A stretch of DNA of 64,000 nt from Luteimonas saliphila (lineage in GTDB: Bacteria; Pseudomonadota; Gammaproteobacteria; Xanthomonadales; Xanthomonadaceae). Positions 42,181 to 49,592 of the stretch are shown here, piece after piece (the stretch's first letter is position 1; each line of letters starts with the position of its first letter). The translations under genes and the position numbers were made by a program. The notes below the pieces were generated by a model, which was not told the DNA's origin, made no database searches, and saw only the letters and a list, made by a program, of their open reading frames with translations. Where the stretch lies: assembly GCF_016774335.1 (NCBI RefSeq), contig NZ_JAETWA010000047.1, positions 186,001-250,000 on the forward strand, in the 5' to 3' direction.

Positions 42181-42390
42181 TCAGGCGCCGACTGCGTTCA
42201 GGAAGCCGTTGCTGAACGCGGAGTTGAACACGTCGTCGAACGCGGAATTGCCCGAACCGCCCGAATCGCTGAGCAGCGAACTGACGAGGCCGCCGGCCAG
42301 CTGGCCAAGCATCGGGTTGCCGGTATAGGCGGTAACGACCGCACTGACGACGGAGGAGAGAACATCGCTGAGACCGCTGAGGAAGCTCAT
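42181..42390 (-). CDS. Small hydrophobic/amphipathic protein (69 residues), putative secreted component
   Basis: Starts MSFLSGLSDVLSSVVSAVVT with CAGGAGT 6 bases upstream. The first two-thirds is Ser/Val/Leu/Gly-rich and amphipathic (GNPMLGQLAGGLVSSLL); the tail is Asn/Ser/Phe-rich (FDDVFNSAFSNGF). It lies between sctP and the accessory pair. Small proteins in this position are often needle, filament or translocon parts, but nothing specific can be claimed. Confidence 0.55.
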   Translation of the reverse strand: MSFLSGLSDVLSSVVSAVVTAYTGNPMLGQLAGGLVSSLLSDSGGSGNSAFDDVFNSAFSNGFLNAVGA

Positions 42391-42523
42391 GGGGTGACTC
42401 CTGTCTGAAGATTGATGTTGGGGTATCGGTTCTTCGTGAAGCGCTGGTCCGCGCCTTGGAGTCTGTGGAGATGAGGCAGGCCGTCCAAGCTGGGGCGTTC
42501 CCCACCTGGGGCAAACCCTGGCC

Positions 42524-43243
42524 TCAGCCGTCGAAACGTGGATCGATCTCGAGCTGGCCGAGGTTGTGCTCGGCAAAGCGACGCGCCAGCGCCGGCGCGG
42601 CCTCGCGGATTGCGTCGTAGCTGTCCCGCGAGCGCACGTCGGCGCGCAGGTGCCAGCCGTCGGCGGTCTTGCTCAGCAGCAGGTCGGTCCCGGGCAGGGT
42701 CGCGTCGGCCATGCGCAGCAGGACATGGCCCTCGCCCTCCGCGGAAGCCGCGCCATCTACCGCGAGCTGGCGCACATGTCGTTCGAGCATTTCCGCCAAC
42801 GCCTTGCCGCTGGCCATCGGCGGCGCGGGAGCGGTCGGCGGCGGCAGGCCGCTACCATCGCGCAGCGCGGCCTGCGCCTGCATCATCGCCAGCAGGTCGG
42901 CGCCATCGACCGAGTTCGCGCCCATGCCGTTGTTATCGGTGCCGTCCTGGGTGCCCTGCTGGCCCACCAGACCGCGCAACGCCGCCTGCTCCTCGCCATG
43001 GCGCGCGGCAGCCTGTGCGGCGTGGCGACCCGACTCCGGCGCGCCGCGCGGCGACTCCTCGCGCCCAGGGACGCCGGCGCGGCCTTCCTGGCGGCCGTGC
43101 TGCATCAACTGACGGAAGCGGTCCACCTGCTCCTTCGGCGGCGCCTCGCGCGGCTTGTCCGCGGGCCGGTCGTTGTCGGTGCCGCGCGCCTCGGTGGCCG
43201 GGCGGTTGCTCAGCGATGAGGTGCTGCTGTTGTCGATGCTCAT
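42524..43243 (-). CDS. sctP: Type III secretion needle-length regulator, SctP (YscP/HpaP-like)
   Basis: 239 residues from MSIDNSSTSSLSNRPATEAR, after GAGGAG. A long polar, Gln/Arg/Ala-rich, low-complexity N-terminal part precedes a compact C-terminal domain (about 150-239: VLLRMADATLPGTDLLLSKT...LHLRADVRSRDSY-like) of the type that switches substrate specificity. The position directly after SctO fits the N-O-P order of Ysc-like systems. Sequence identity in this family is low, so the call rests on order and architecture. Confidence 0.75.
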   Translation of the reverse strand: MSIDNSSTSSLSNRPATEARGTDNDRPADKPREAPPKEQVDRFRQLMQHGRQEGRAGVPGREESPRGAPESGRHAAQAAARHGEEQAALRGLVGQQGTQDGTDNNGMGANSVDGADLLAMMQAQAALRDGSGLPPPTAPAPPMASGKALAEMLERHVRQLAVDGAASAEGEGHVLLRMADATLPGTDLLLSKTADGWHLRADVRSRDSYDAIREAAPALARRFAEHNLGQLEIDPRFDG

Positions 43244-43253
43244 GTCGGGCTCC

Positions 43254-43757
43254 TCAATGACGGGTGCGGGCGATGTGGACGGCCTGCACCAGATCGGCGG
43301 CGGCGTCCTCTTCGCGGCGCGCCTCGAGTGCGATCACCTCGCCGCGCCAGAGGCCCTTGCGCTTCTCCAGCGCGTCCTCGCGGGCCTTGGCGCGGAAGAA
43401 GGCCTGCATCGCCTCGGCCAGCGCCTGTTCGGCCTGCTGCAGTTTCTGTTGCGCCTGCTGCAGGCGCAGGCATGCGGCCTGCTCCTGTTCGCCCAGCCAG
43501 TCGATGTGCGCCTCGCGCTGCTCCAGGGCCAGCGGGAACGGGATGCCCGGCGGCGGCGGCTCCAGCATGCGCAGGCGCTGGCCGGCGCGCTCGCGGCGCA
43601 GTTGCGTGATTTCGCCCTCGATCCGGGTGCAGGCGTCGCGGCACTCGCGCACCACGCGCTGCTTCTCGACCACGACCAGCCGCGCCTTGCCGGTGCGGTG
43701 CGCGCGCAGCTGCAGCAGCTTCTGCAACGGGTAGCGCCGGCGCGATGCGCCGCTCAT
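43254..43757 (-). CDS. sctO: Type III secretion central stalk protein, SctO (YscO/FliJ-like)
   Basis: 167 residues from MSGASRRRYPLQKLLQLRAH. It is almost wholly helical, with a heptad-like pattern (LEQREAHIDWLGEQEQAACL, then LQQAQQKLQQAEQALAEAMQ), the two-stranded coiled coil expected of the stalk that inserts into the ATPase ring. The start overlaps the sctN stop as ATGA. It lies 10 bp before sctP. Confidence 0.78.
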   Translation of the reverse strand: MSGASRRRYPLQKLLQLRAHRTGKARLVVVEKQRVVRECRDACTRIEGEITQLRRERAGQRLRMLEPPPPGIPFPLALEQREAHIDWLGEQEQAACLRLQQAQQKLQQAEQALAEAMQAFFRAKAREDALEKRKGLWRGEVIALEARREEDAAADLVQAVHIARTRH

Positions 43758-45121
43758 GCGAACAGCTTCTTCAGCGTGTCGGACGACTGCGCGAACGGCA
43801 CCAGCTCGCCGGATCCCTGCTGCAGCAGCTTGCGGATCGGTACGATGCGGTCGATCGCGAAATCGGCCTCCGGATCGCTGCCGCGCTTGTATTCGCCCAG
43901 CTGCAGCAGCAGTTCGATGTCCTGGTGCTTGGCCAGCGCCTTGCGCAGCTGGCCGGCGGCGCGCAGGTGCGCCTGGTCGACGACGCGCGGCATGGTGCGG
44001 CTGAGGCTGGTGAGCACGTCGATCGCCGGGTAGTGATAGGCGGCGGCGAGCTTGCGCGAGAGCACGATGTGGCCGTCGAGGATCGAACGTACTTCCTCGA
44101 CGATCGGGTCGCCGCCGTCCTCGTCCTCCGCCAGCACGGTGTAGAACGCGGTGATGCTGCCGAGTTCGTTGTTGCCGGCGCGCTCGAACAGCCGCGGCAA
44201 CGCACTGAACACCGAGGGCGGGAAGCCGCGCCGCGCCGGCGGCTCGCCGATCGCCAGGCCGACGTCGCGCAACGCGCGCGCGAAGCGGGTGACCGAATCG
44301 AGCAGCAGCAGCACGCGCTTGCCCTGGTCGCGGAAATGCTCGGCGATGGCGGTCCCCACCCACGCCGCGCGGCTGCGCTCGAGCGCCGGCCGGTCCGAGG
44401 TCGCCACCACCACCACCGACTGCGCCAGGCCTGCCTCGCCCAGGTTGTCGTGGATGAACTCGTTGACCTCGCGGCCGCGCTCGCCGACCAGCACGATCAC
44501 GTTGACGTCGGCATCGCCGCCGCGCGCGAGCATGCCCAGCAGGGTGCTCTTGCCGCCGCCGGCGACCGCGAAGATGCCCACCCGCTGACCCTCGCCCGCA
44601 GTCATCACCGCATCGATCGCACGCACGCCGGTCGAGAACGGACGCTCGATCAGGTTGCGGGTGAGCGGGTTGGGCGAGGCGGCGTAGATCGGCATCTCGA
44701 CCGCGGGACCGATCGGGCCCTTGCCGTCGATCGGCTCGCCGTGCGCGTCGAGGATCCGCCCGAGCAGGCTCGGGCCGGCACGCACCGAAGCCTGGCGCCC
44801 GCTGGCGACGATCTCGGTGGTGGCGGAAATGCCGTCGAGCGCGCCGAGCGGTGTCAGCAGCGTGTGCTGGCGCGAGACGCCGACCACTTCCGCGGCGAGG
44901 TCGAACGATGGATCGCCGTCGCCGGGCGGATTGCGCAGGTGGCACAGTTCGCCGATCGCGGCCTTCAGGCCGGTGGCCCGGATCAGGGTGCCGTAGGCCT
45001 CGACCACGCGGCCCACGCGCTGGATCGACTTCACCCCGGCCAGCGCGCTGAGCAGCGGGTCGATCGCCGCGTCCTCGCGGTCCTCGCGCAGCTGCGCCGC
45101 AGGCAATCCCGGCAGGTTCAC
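43754..45121 (-). CDS. sctN: Type III secretion ATPase SctN
   Basis: 455 residues, taking the GTG at 45121 that overlaps the sctL stop as GTGA; a frame open further upstream is a shadow of sctL. The F1-like catalytic core has Walker A AVAGGGKSTLLG, Walker B RVLLLLDSVTRFA, and ERGREVNEF and PARRGFPPSVFSALPRLFER typical of FliI/YscN. It energises substrate unfolding and chaperone release at the export gate with SctK, SctL, SctQ and SctO, all encoded here. Confidence 0.96.
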   Translation of the reverse strand: MNLPGLPAAQLREDREDAAIDPLLSALAGVKSIQRVGRVVEAYGTLIRATGLKAAIGELCHLRNPPGDGDPSFDLAAEVVGVSRQHTLLTPLGALDGISATTEIVASGRQASVRAGPSLLGRILDAHGEPIDGKGPIGPAVEMPIYAASPNPLTRNLIERPFSTGVRAIDAVMTAGEGQRVGIFAVAGGGKSTLLGMLARGGDADVNVIVLVGERGREVNEFIHDNLGEAGLAQSVVVVATSDRPALERSRAAWVGTAIAEHFRDQGKRVLLLLDSVTRFARALRDVGLAIGEPPARRGFPPSVFSALPRLFERAGNNELGSITAFYTVLAEDEDGGDPIVEEVRSILDGHIVLSRKLAAAYHYPAIDVLTSLSRTMPRVVDQAHLRAAGQLRKALAKHQDIELLLQLGEYKRGSDPEADFAIDRIVPIRKLLQQGSGELVPFAQSSDTLKKLFA

Positions 45122-45804
45122 TGCGCCGTCCCCGGCTGGCTCGCGCCGGCGAGCGCGACCCGGATCGCCTCGATCTGCTGGGCCACACCGGCGCGCACCT
45201 CGCCCGCTTCCGAGACCACCACGCAACTGAGCGGATCCAGGCTTTCGTCGTCGACCAGTTCGATCACGCCGACCGCGGGATGCGCCTGGCGCACCGCGCC
45301 GAGGCCGGCCTGCACCGACTCGCGCACGCTCGGGTGCACGCGGATCAGGAGGAACTGTTCGGCCTGCGCGGCCTCGACGGCCTGCATCACCAGGGGCGGC
45401 ACCACCCGCGCCGCGTCGAAGCCCGGCGCGACCCGCGCGACGATCGCGCAGGCCAGCTCGGTGATGCGCCCGGCGGCCTCGGCCAGCACGCGCGCGCGAC
45501 GTTCGTTGAGCGCGGTGAGCTGCTCGGCCATCTGTTGTTGCGCGCGCTTGAGGCCTTCGGCGAAACCCTCGGCCTGCCCCGCCTCGCGCGCCTGCGCGAC
45601 CTCGGCCTCCACTTCCCCGCAGAGCGCGTTGACGCGCGCCAGCAACTGGTCCAGTTCCTCCAGCCGCGCCCAGTGACGGGCACGGACCACACGCGCGGAG
45701 ACCGCACGTTCGAATTCGCGGCGCTCGAACACGGCGACGCTGCCGCGCTCGGATGCGGTGTCCGCGGCCGCCCTCGTGGGCATGGACTGCGCCCTAGTCG
45801 CCAT
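45118..45804 (-). CDS. sctL: Type III secretion ATPase stator SctL (YscL/FliH-like)
   Basis: 228 residues if translation starts at MATRAQSMPTRAA (45804), overlapping the end of sctK by 11 bp; MPTRAA at 45783 is the alternative. A coiled-coil centre (VEAEVAQAREAGQAEGFAEG) with FliH-like GxxxG-type repeats is followed by the C-terminal domain (about 140-220: IRVHPSVRESV, VIELVDDESLDPLSCVV). It links SctN to SctQ pods in the cytosolic sorting platform. Confidence 0.88.
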   Translation of the reverse strand: MATRAQSMPTRAAADTASERGSVAVFERREFERAVSARVVRARHWARLEELDQLLARVNALCGEVEAEVAQAREAGQAEGFAEGLKRAQQQMAEQLTALNERRARVLAEAAGRITELACAIVARVAPGFDAARVVPPLVMQAVEAAQAEQFLLIRVHPSVRESVQAGLGAVRQAHPAVGVIELVDDESLDPLSCVVVSEAGEVRAGVAQQIEAIRVALAGASQPGTAQ

Positions 45805-46429
45805 CGTGGTTCTCATGGTGGGACGCGACCACCAGCACCGCCTTCTCCGGCAGGTGCGCGGCGCGGAGCGGCCCGTTGTCGTGGAGCAGCTGGGCCCAGT
45901 CGGCGAGTGCGCGATGACGACGCGACGCCCAGGCATGGAGCTCGGCGCGGCCCTGGCGGTCGAGCAGATCGCCGAGCAACGCTGGATCGCTCAGGAATCC
46001 CGGCTCGGCCAGCAGCGCTTCCCATTCCGCCGACAGGCGGGCGCGGGTCGCCTGGTCGAGGCGACCATCCCACACGGTCTTGTCGAGGGCGAGCAGGTAG
46101 CTGTTGCCGAGGGTGGCGCGCAGCCAGCGCACCGGTTCGCGACGCACTTCGGCGCGGATCAGCGGCGCATGGGCCAGCACGCCGAGATCGCGCACCAGCG
46201 CGCGCACGCGCGCGGGCGGCCAGCGACGAGGGGTCGCCATGTGCCCGCGATCGCCGGGGCGCGGCGCCAGCAATCCGTCGAGGAACGTCGCCGGCAAGGC
46301 GCGTACCAGCAACCGCTGGCCCAGAGCGCTGGTACGTGCCCTTTCCACCAGCCGCGGTTCGAGCGCCTGCCCCGTTTGGTCCGCGTACCACGCGGAATGC
46401 ACGTCGGCGAGCAGCGCCTGCAGCGGCAT
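45794..46429 (-). CDS. sctK: Type III secretion sorting-platform adaptor SctK
   Basis: 211 residues, the same size as YscK. It begins MPLQALLADVHSAWYADQTG and is helical with conserved aromatics (WLRATLGNSYLLALDKTVW). Its placement between sctJ (3 bp gap) and sctL matches the J-K-L order of Ysc-type clusters. SctK joins SctQ pods to the SctD ring. The family is poorly conserved, so the call is mainly contextual. Confidence 0.75.
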   Translation of the reverse strand: MPLQALLADVHSAWYADQTGQALEPRLVERARTSALGQRLLVRALPATFLDGLLAPRPGDRGHMATPRRWPPARVRALVRDLGVLAHAPLIRAEVRREPVRWLRATLGNSYLLALDKTVWDGRLDQATRARLSAEWEALLAEPGFLSDPALLGDLLDRQGRAELHAWASRRHRALADWAQLLHDNGPLRAAHLPEKAVLVVASHHENHDGD

Positions 46430-46432
46430 GGG

Positions 46433-47239
46433 TCAGCCGTTCCAGATCCTGCCGCTGTCGCCCGCGGACTGCGGCGCGCGGCGCTGGCGCAGGCGCCCCC
46501 AGGCGGCCCACACGAGGGCCAGCAGCGCGAGCACCCCGAGGCCGATGCCGATCGACATCGCATTGGCCGCCGACATCGCCGCCGGGACGGAGCTCGCACG
46601 CTGCGGGGTGCCCGCCACCGCCGGTGCGCCCGGCATCGGCACGAATTCGACCGAGACCTTGTTGATGTCGTCGAGTCCCTCGATACCGTCCTTGACCACG
46701 GTCTTGATGCGGGTCTGCATGTTCTCGAGGTTGGCGCCCGGCTGCTGGAAGATCACCACCGCGGCCGAGGAATCGCCACCGTCGCCGCCCAGCGGATCGC
46801 GCCTGGCCAGGGCGATGTGCACCCGCGCGTCGACCACGCCGGGGTAACCCGACAGCGTGCGCGCCAGTTCCTGCTGGCGGCTGCACAGGTAGCGCGCGTT
46901 CTCCTCGACCGAAGAGGACGCGATGCCCTCCTTCTTGAACACGTCGCACATCGAGACGTATTGCTGCCGCGGCAACCCGCGGGCCTGCAGGACCTGCATG
47001 GCCTGGGCGAACTCGCCCTTGTCGACGCGGATCTCCCAGCCGGTCTTGCTGATCGAGGTCCGCTTCTCGGCGTTCACGCCCGACGCGAGCAGCGCCGCGA
47101 ACACCTCGTTGGCCTGACGCTCTTCCAGGTCGCCGTACAGGGTGACCCGCGAACAGGCCGCGAGCAGGAGGCAGGCGAGCAGCAGGCAGCCCGCACGCAG
47201 GCCGGCGGTCAGGGGGGAACGGGGGCGGACACTGTCCAT
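46433..47239 (-). CDS. sctJ: Type III secretion inner-membrane ring lipoprotein SctJ
   Basis: 268 residues from MDSVRPRSPLTAGLRAGCLL. The lipobox is CLLLAACSRV. The YscJ/FliF ring-building core is clear: DLEERQANEVFAALLASGVN, VDKGEFAQAMQVLQARGLP, and YPGVVDARVHIALARRDPL. A C-terminal membrane span (MSIGIGLGVLALLALVWAAW) precedes a short basic tail. SctJ with SctD forms the basal-body MS-like ring; its presence rather than a full FliF marks this as an injectisome, not a flagellum. Confidence 0.96.
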   Translation of the reverse strand: MDSVRPRSPLTAGLRAGCLLLACLLLAACSRVTLYGDLEERQANEVFAALLASGVNAEKRTSISKTGWEIRVDKGEFAQAMQVLQARGLPRQQYVSMCDVFKKEGIASSSVEENARYLCSRQQELARTLSGYPGVVDARVHIALARRDPLGGDGGDSSAAVVIFQQPGANLENMQTRIKTVVKDGIEGLDDINKVSVEFVPMPGAPAVAGTPQRASSVPAAMSAANAMSIGIGLGVLALLALVWAAWGRLRQRRAPQSAGDSGRIWNG

Positions 47240-47258
47240 CGCCAGGGCTCCGGAAGGA

Positions 47259-47681
47259 TCAGGACTGCTGCCGGAAGAGCTGCTGCACGCCGTCGGACGT
47301 GCGGTTGGCAACGTTCGAGGTGAGCTGCGACTGGAACAGGAACTGATGGCACTGCATGGTCATCTCCAGCATCTGACCCGGCGACATTTCGGTCGCGCTC
47401 GCGGACATCGCACGCGAGAGCGATTCGATGTTCTTCGCGGTGCCATTGAGGCTGTCGAACGCATCGACCATCATCTTGGCGGTGGTCGATTCGCCAGCGG
47501 CCGCGACATCGGACACCGCGTCGGGCTGCTTGCCCGGCTTCGCCGCGTCCACCCCACCCGTGCGTTCGAGCGCCTGCGCGAACTCGCGCACATCCACCGC
47601 CGCCGCCTGCGGCTGCACCGTCGGCGCCGCCGCGGGATTGGCCGCCGCATCCATGGCCGCCACCTGGATTGCATCGATCAT
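47259..47681 (-). CDS. sctI: Type III secretion inner-rod protein SctI
   Basis: 140 residues from MIDAIQVAAMDAAANPAAAP, after a strong AAGGAG. The diagnostic C-terminal helix is MLEMTMQCHQFLFQSQLTSN then VANRTSDGVQQLFRQQS, matching the rod family (YscI/PrgJ/HrpB2), where this end packs on the export gate and anchors the needle. It lies 19 bp upstream of sctJ. The N-terminal half is longer and more Ala/Pro-rich than in short family members. Confidence 0.87.
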   Translation of the reverse strand: MIDAIQVAAMDAAANPAAAPTVQPQAAAVDVREFAQALERTGGVDAAKPGKQPDAVSDVAAAGESTTAKMMVDAFDSLNGTAKNIESLSRAMSASATEMSPGQMLEMTMQCHQFLFQSQLTSNVANRTSDGVQQLFRQQS

Positions 47682-47783
47682 GTTCTGGCTCCTTGCTGCA
47701 TGCGCCATGCAGGCGCCACCGGATCGATCGGCGTGCGCATGGCCCGAAGCCGCGCACACGCCGCGATCCACCGACCGCCGACG

Positions 47784-48122
47784 TTACTGCTTGCGCGCGA
47801 CCGCGTTGAGCGATTCGGCCACGCTGTTCTGCGAGGTCGCCGCGTTGTTGGACATGAATTGCATCTTCAGGCTGGCCGCGGTGAGCGCGACCATCTGCGA
47901 GGGCTGGTCGGAACCGGTGCCGATCTGGTCGGACAACTGGGTGATTTCGGACGCCTGCGCGTCGAGCGTCTGCCCCCATGCGCGCGACATCGCTTCGTAC
48001 CAGCTGGTGCCGCTGCCCGCGCCGCCGCCGGTACGCGTGCCGCCGGTGGTGCCGGGGCCGTTCGCGAACGTGGCCGCGCCGATGTACTGGTTGATGAGGT
48101 TGCCGTTGGTGGGAATCGTCAT
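47784..48122 (-). CDS. Putative type III needle/filament subunit (SctF-like)
   Basis: 112 residues from MTIPTNGNLINQYIGAATFA, with strong AAGGAG 7 bases upstream. A Gly/Thr-rich head is followed by GTSWYEAMSRAWGQTLDAQA, a polar turn with a SDQP step and a C-terminal helix ending SVAESLNAVARKQ. Helix-turn-helix with the turn in the middle is the needle-protein plan, and the place next to sctI supports it. A same-length paralogue lies at 40525-40863. It could also be another early substrate. Confidence 0.65.
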   Translation of the reverse strand: MTIPTNGNLINQYIGAATFANGPGTTGGTRTGGGAGSGTSWYEAMSRAWGQTLDAQASEITQLSDQIGTGSDQPSQMVALTAASLKMQFMSNNAATSQNSVAESLNAVARKQ

Positions 48123-48261
48123 CGCAATGCTCCTTGTGCGTCGGAGGATCTGACCTCGGTGGAATCGAAACGGACGGAATCGGGTCCGGACCGTCTCGTC
48201 TGGAACTGTAGCGGATAAATGTTGCCGCAAACCGTCACCTAGGGTTTACCGCAGGGGATGT

Positions 48262-49527
48262 TCAAAGCGTGTCGGCGTCGAGCGCATTGGCGCGCAGACC
48301 CGAGCGGATTTCAGGTTGCTGAACAATCCCCCCGCGGCGTGGGGAGGCGGCATCGGTCCCCGCATCGTCGGCCGCTGCCCGCGCCGGAGCGGGCTCGTCC
48401 TCGACCGCAGGCGCGGGAGCCGGTGCAGGCGAGGGCCTGAGCTTGGCGAGCGCGCCGTCGGGCTGCAACACGTGCGCATGCGCGCCGATCGAGATCAGCT
48501 CGCCCCAGCCCGGGATGGCGTCGCCGACGTGATAGCGCTCACCGTCGGCGGTTTCCACGTAGGGCGCGTCGCCGCGCACGATCGAGACGATGTGGGCCTG
48601 CGCCTGCGCAGCATCTGCGGCCTCGTCGCCGGCGTCGGCGACGGCTGCATCGAGGTTGATCGGTTCGACCATGTTGACCCCGGTTTCGGCCATCGCCCGC
48701 GAGCGGATGAAGTCGCGCACCGGCTGCTCGTCGCCGCCGAAATGGCCGGTCACCCGCACGTTGTTGTCGCCCAGGTACTCGGCCTGCGCGGGATAGCCGC
48801 CGCTGCGCATGACCTCGGCGACGTCGATCGCGAGATCCTCGCCACTGCGCAGCGTGGCGCTCGCCGGCAACGCCTCGCTGGCGATGCGCGCGTCGAGCCG
48901 TTCGCGGGTCGCGCGATCGGCCACCGTGCCCGACAGCACCGCGCGTCCCTCGACGTCGCGCGTGATCCGCACGTCGCTGATGCGATGCTCGCGCGCCAGC
49001 TCGCGCAGGCGTTGCTCCACGTCGACCGGCGGCGGGCCGGCCGGCATCCACGCGGCGAAGATCGCGAGTCCGGCCAGCGCCAGCACGGCGACGCCGGCGA
49101 TCATCGGCAGGCGGCTGGCGAACGCGGCCCTGGGGCGCGGCGGCGCTTCGTGGCCGTACTCGGGCGCGAGCGCGAGCCACGCGGGGGCATCGGCGCGGCC
49201 GAACGCGATCGCCGCCTGGCCCAGGCCGATGCGTTGCACCTGGGCGATCTCGACCGGATCGCCGGGATGCAGGGTGCGTTCGGGAAGCTCCACCGGCGCA
49301 TCGAGCGCGCGCAGGTGGAAACGGCCGTCGACGATGTTCAGCAGCGCATGGTGCGCGGCCACGCCGGCGTCGGCGAGCACCACGTCGCAATCGTCGCCGC
49401 TGCCGACGAGCACCATCTCGCGCCGCGACAGCGGCCGGGTGGCACCCGCGTGCAGTCCGGCGACGATACGCAGTACCGCGGCGTCGTGGTCAGCGGGAGG
49501 CGTGGATGTTTCGGGGGAAGACGACAT
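48262..49527 (-). CDS. sctD: Type III secretion inner-membrane ring protein SctD
   Basis: 421 residues. An N-terminal cytoplasmic FHA-like domain (about 18-120: LVGSGDDCDVVLADAGVAAH) is followed by one membrane span (about 137-155: MIAGVAVLALAGLAIFAAWM) and periplasmic ring-building/BON-like repeats (VRITRDVEGRAVLSGTVADR; YLGDNNVRVTGHFGGDEQPV). A further C-terminal region with a Pro/Ala linker follows (about 310-421). The order of domains is that of YscD/PrgH-like proteins. It lies 65 bp after sctV. Confidence 0.87.
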   Translation of the reverse strand: MSSSPETSTPPADHDAAVLRIVAGLHAGATRPLSRREMVLVGSGDDCDVVLADAGVAAHHALLNIVDGRFHLRALDAPVELPERTLHPGDPVEIAQVQRIGLGQAAIAFGRADAPAWLALAPEYGHEAPPRPRAAFASRLPMIAGVAVLALAGLAIFAAWMPAGPPPVDVEQRLRELAREHRISDVRITRDVEGRAVLSGTVADRATRERLDARIASEALPASATLRSGEDLAIDVAEVMRSGGYPAQAEYLGDNNVRVTGHFGGDEQPVRDFIRSRAMAETGVNMVEPINLDAAVADAGDEAADAAQAQAHIVSIVRGDAPYVETADGERYHVGDAIPGWGELISIGAHAHVLQPDGALAKLRPSPAPAPAPAVEDEPAPARAAADDAGTDAASPRRGGIVQQPEIRSGLRANALDADTL

Positions 49528-49592
49528 CGGGACTTGCTCCTGCGGGCGGGGGACCCCACGGGACGGGTTTGAACGAAGGTGGCGCGCACCGG

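Noticed and set aside
47784..48122. A firm SctF name for the 112-residue protein
   Set aside because: The helical plan and position fit, but sequence identity to known needle proteins is not visible by eye, so no symbol is given.
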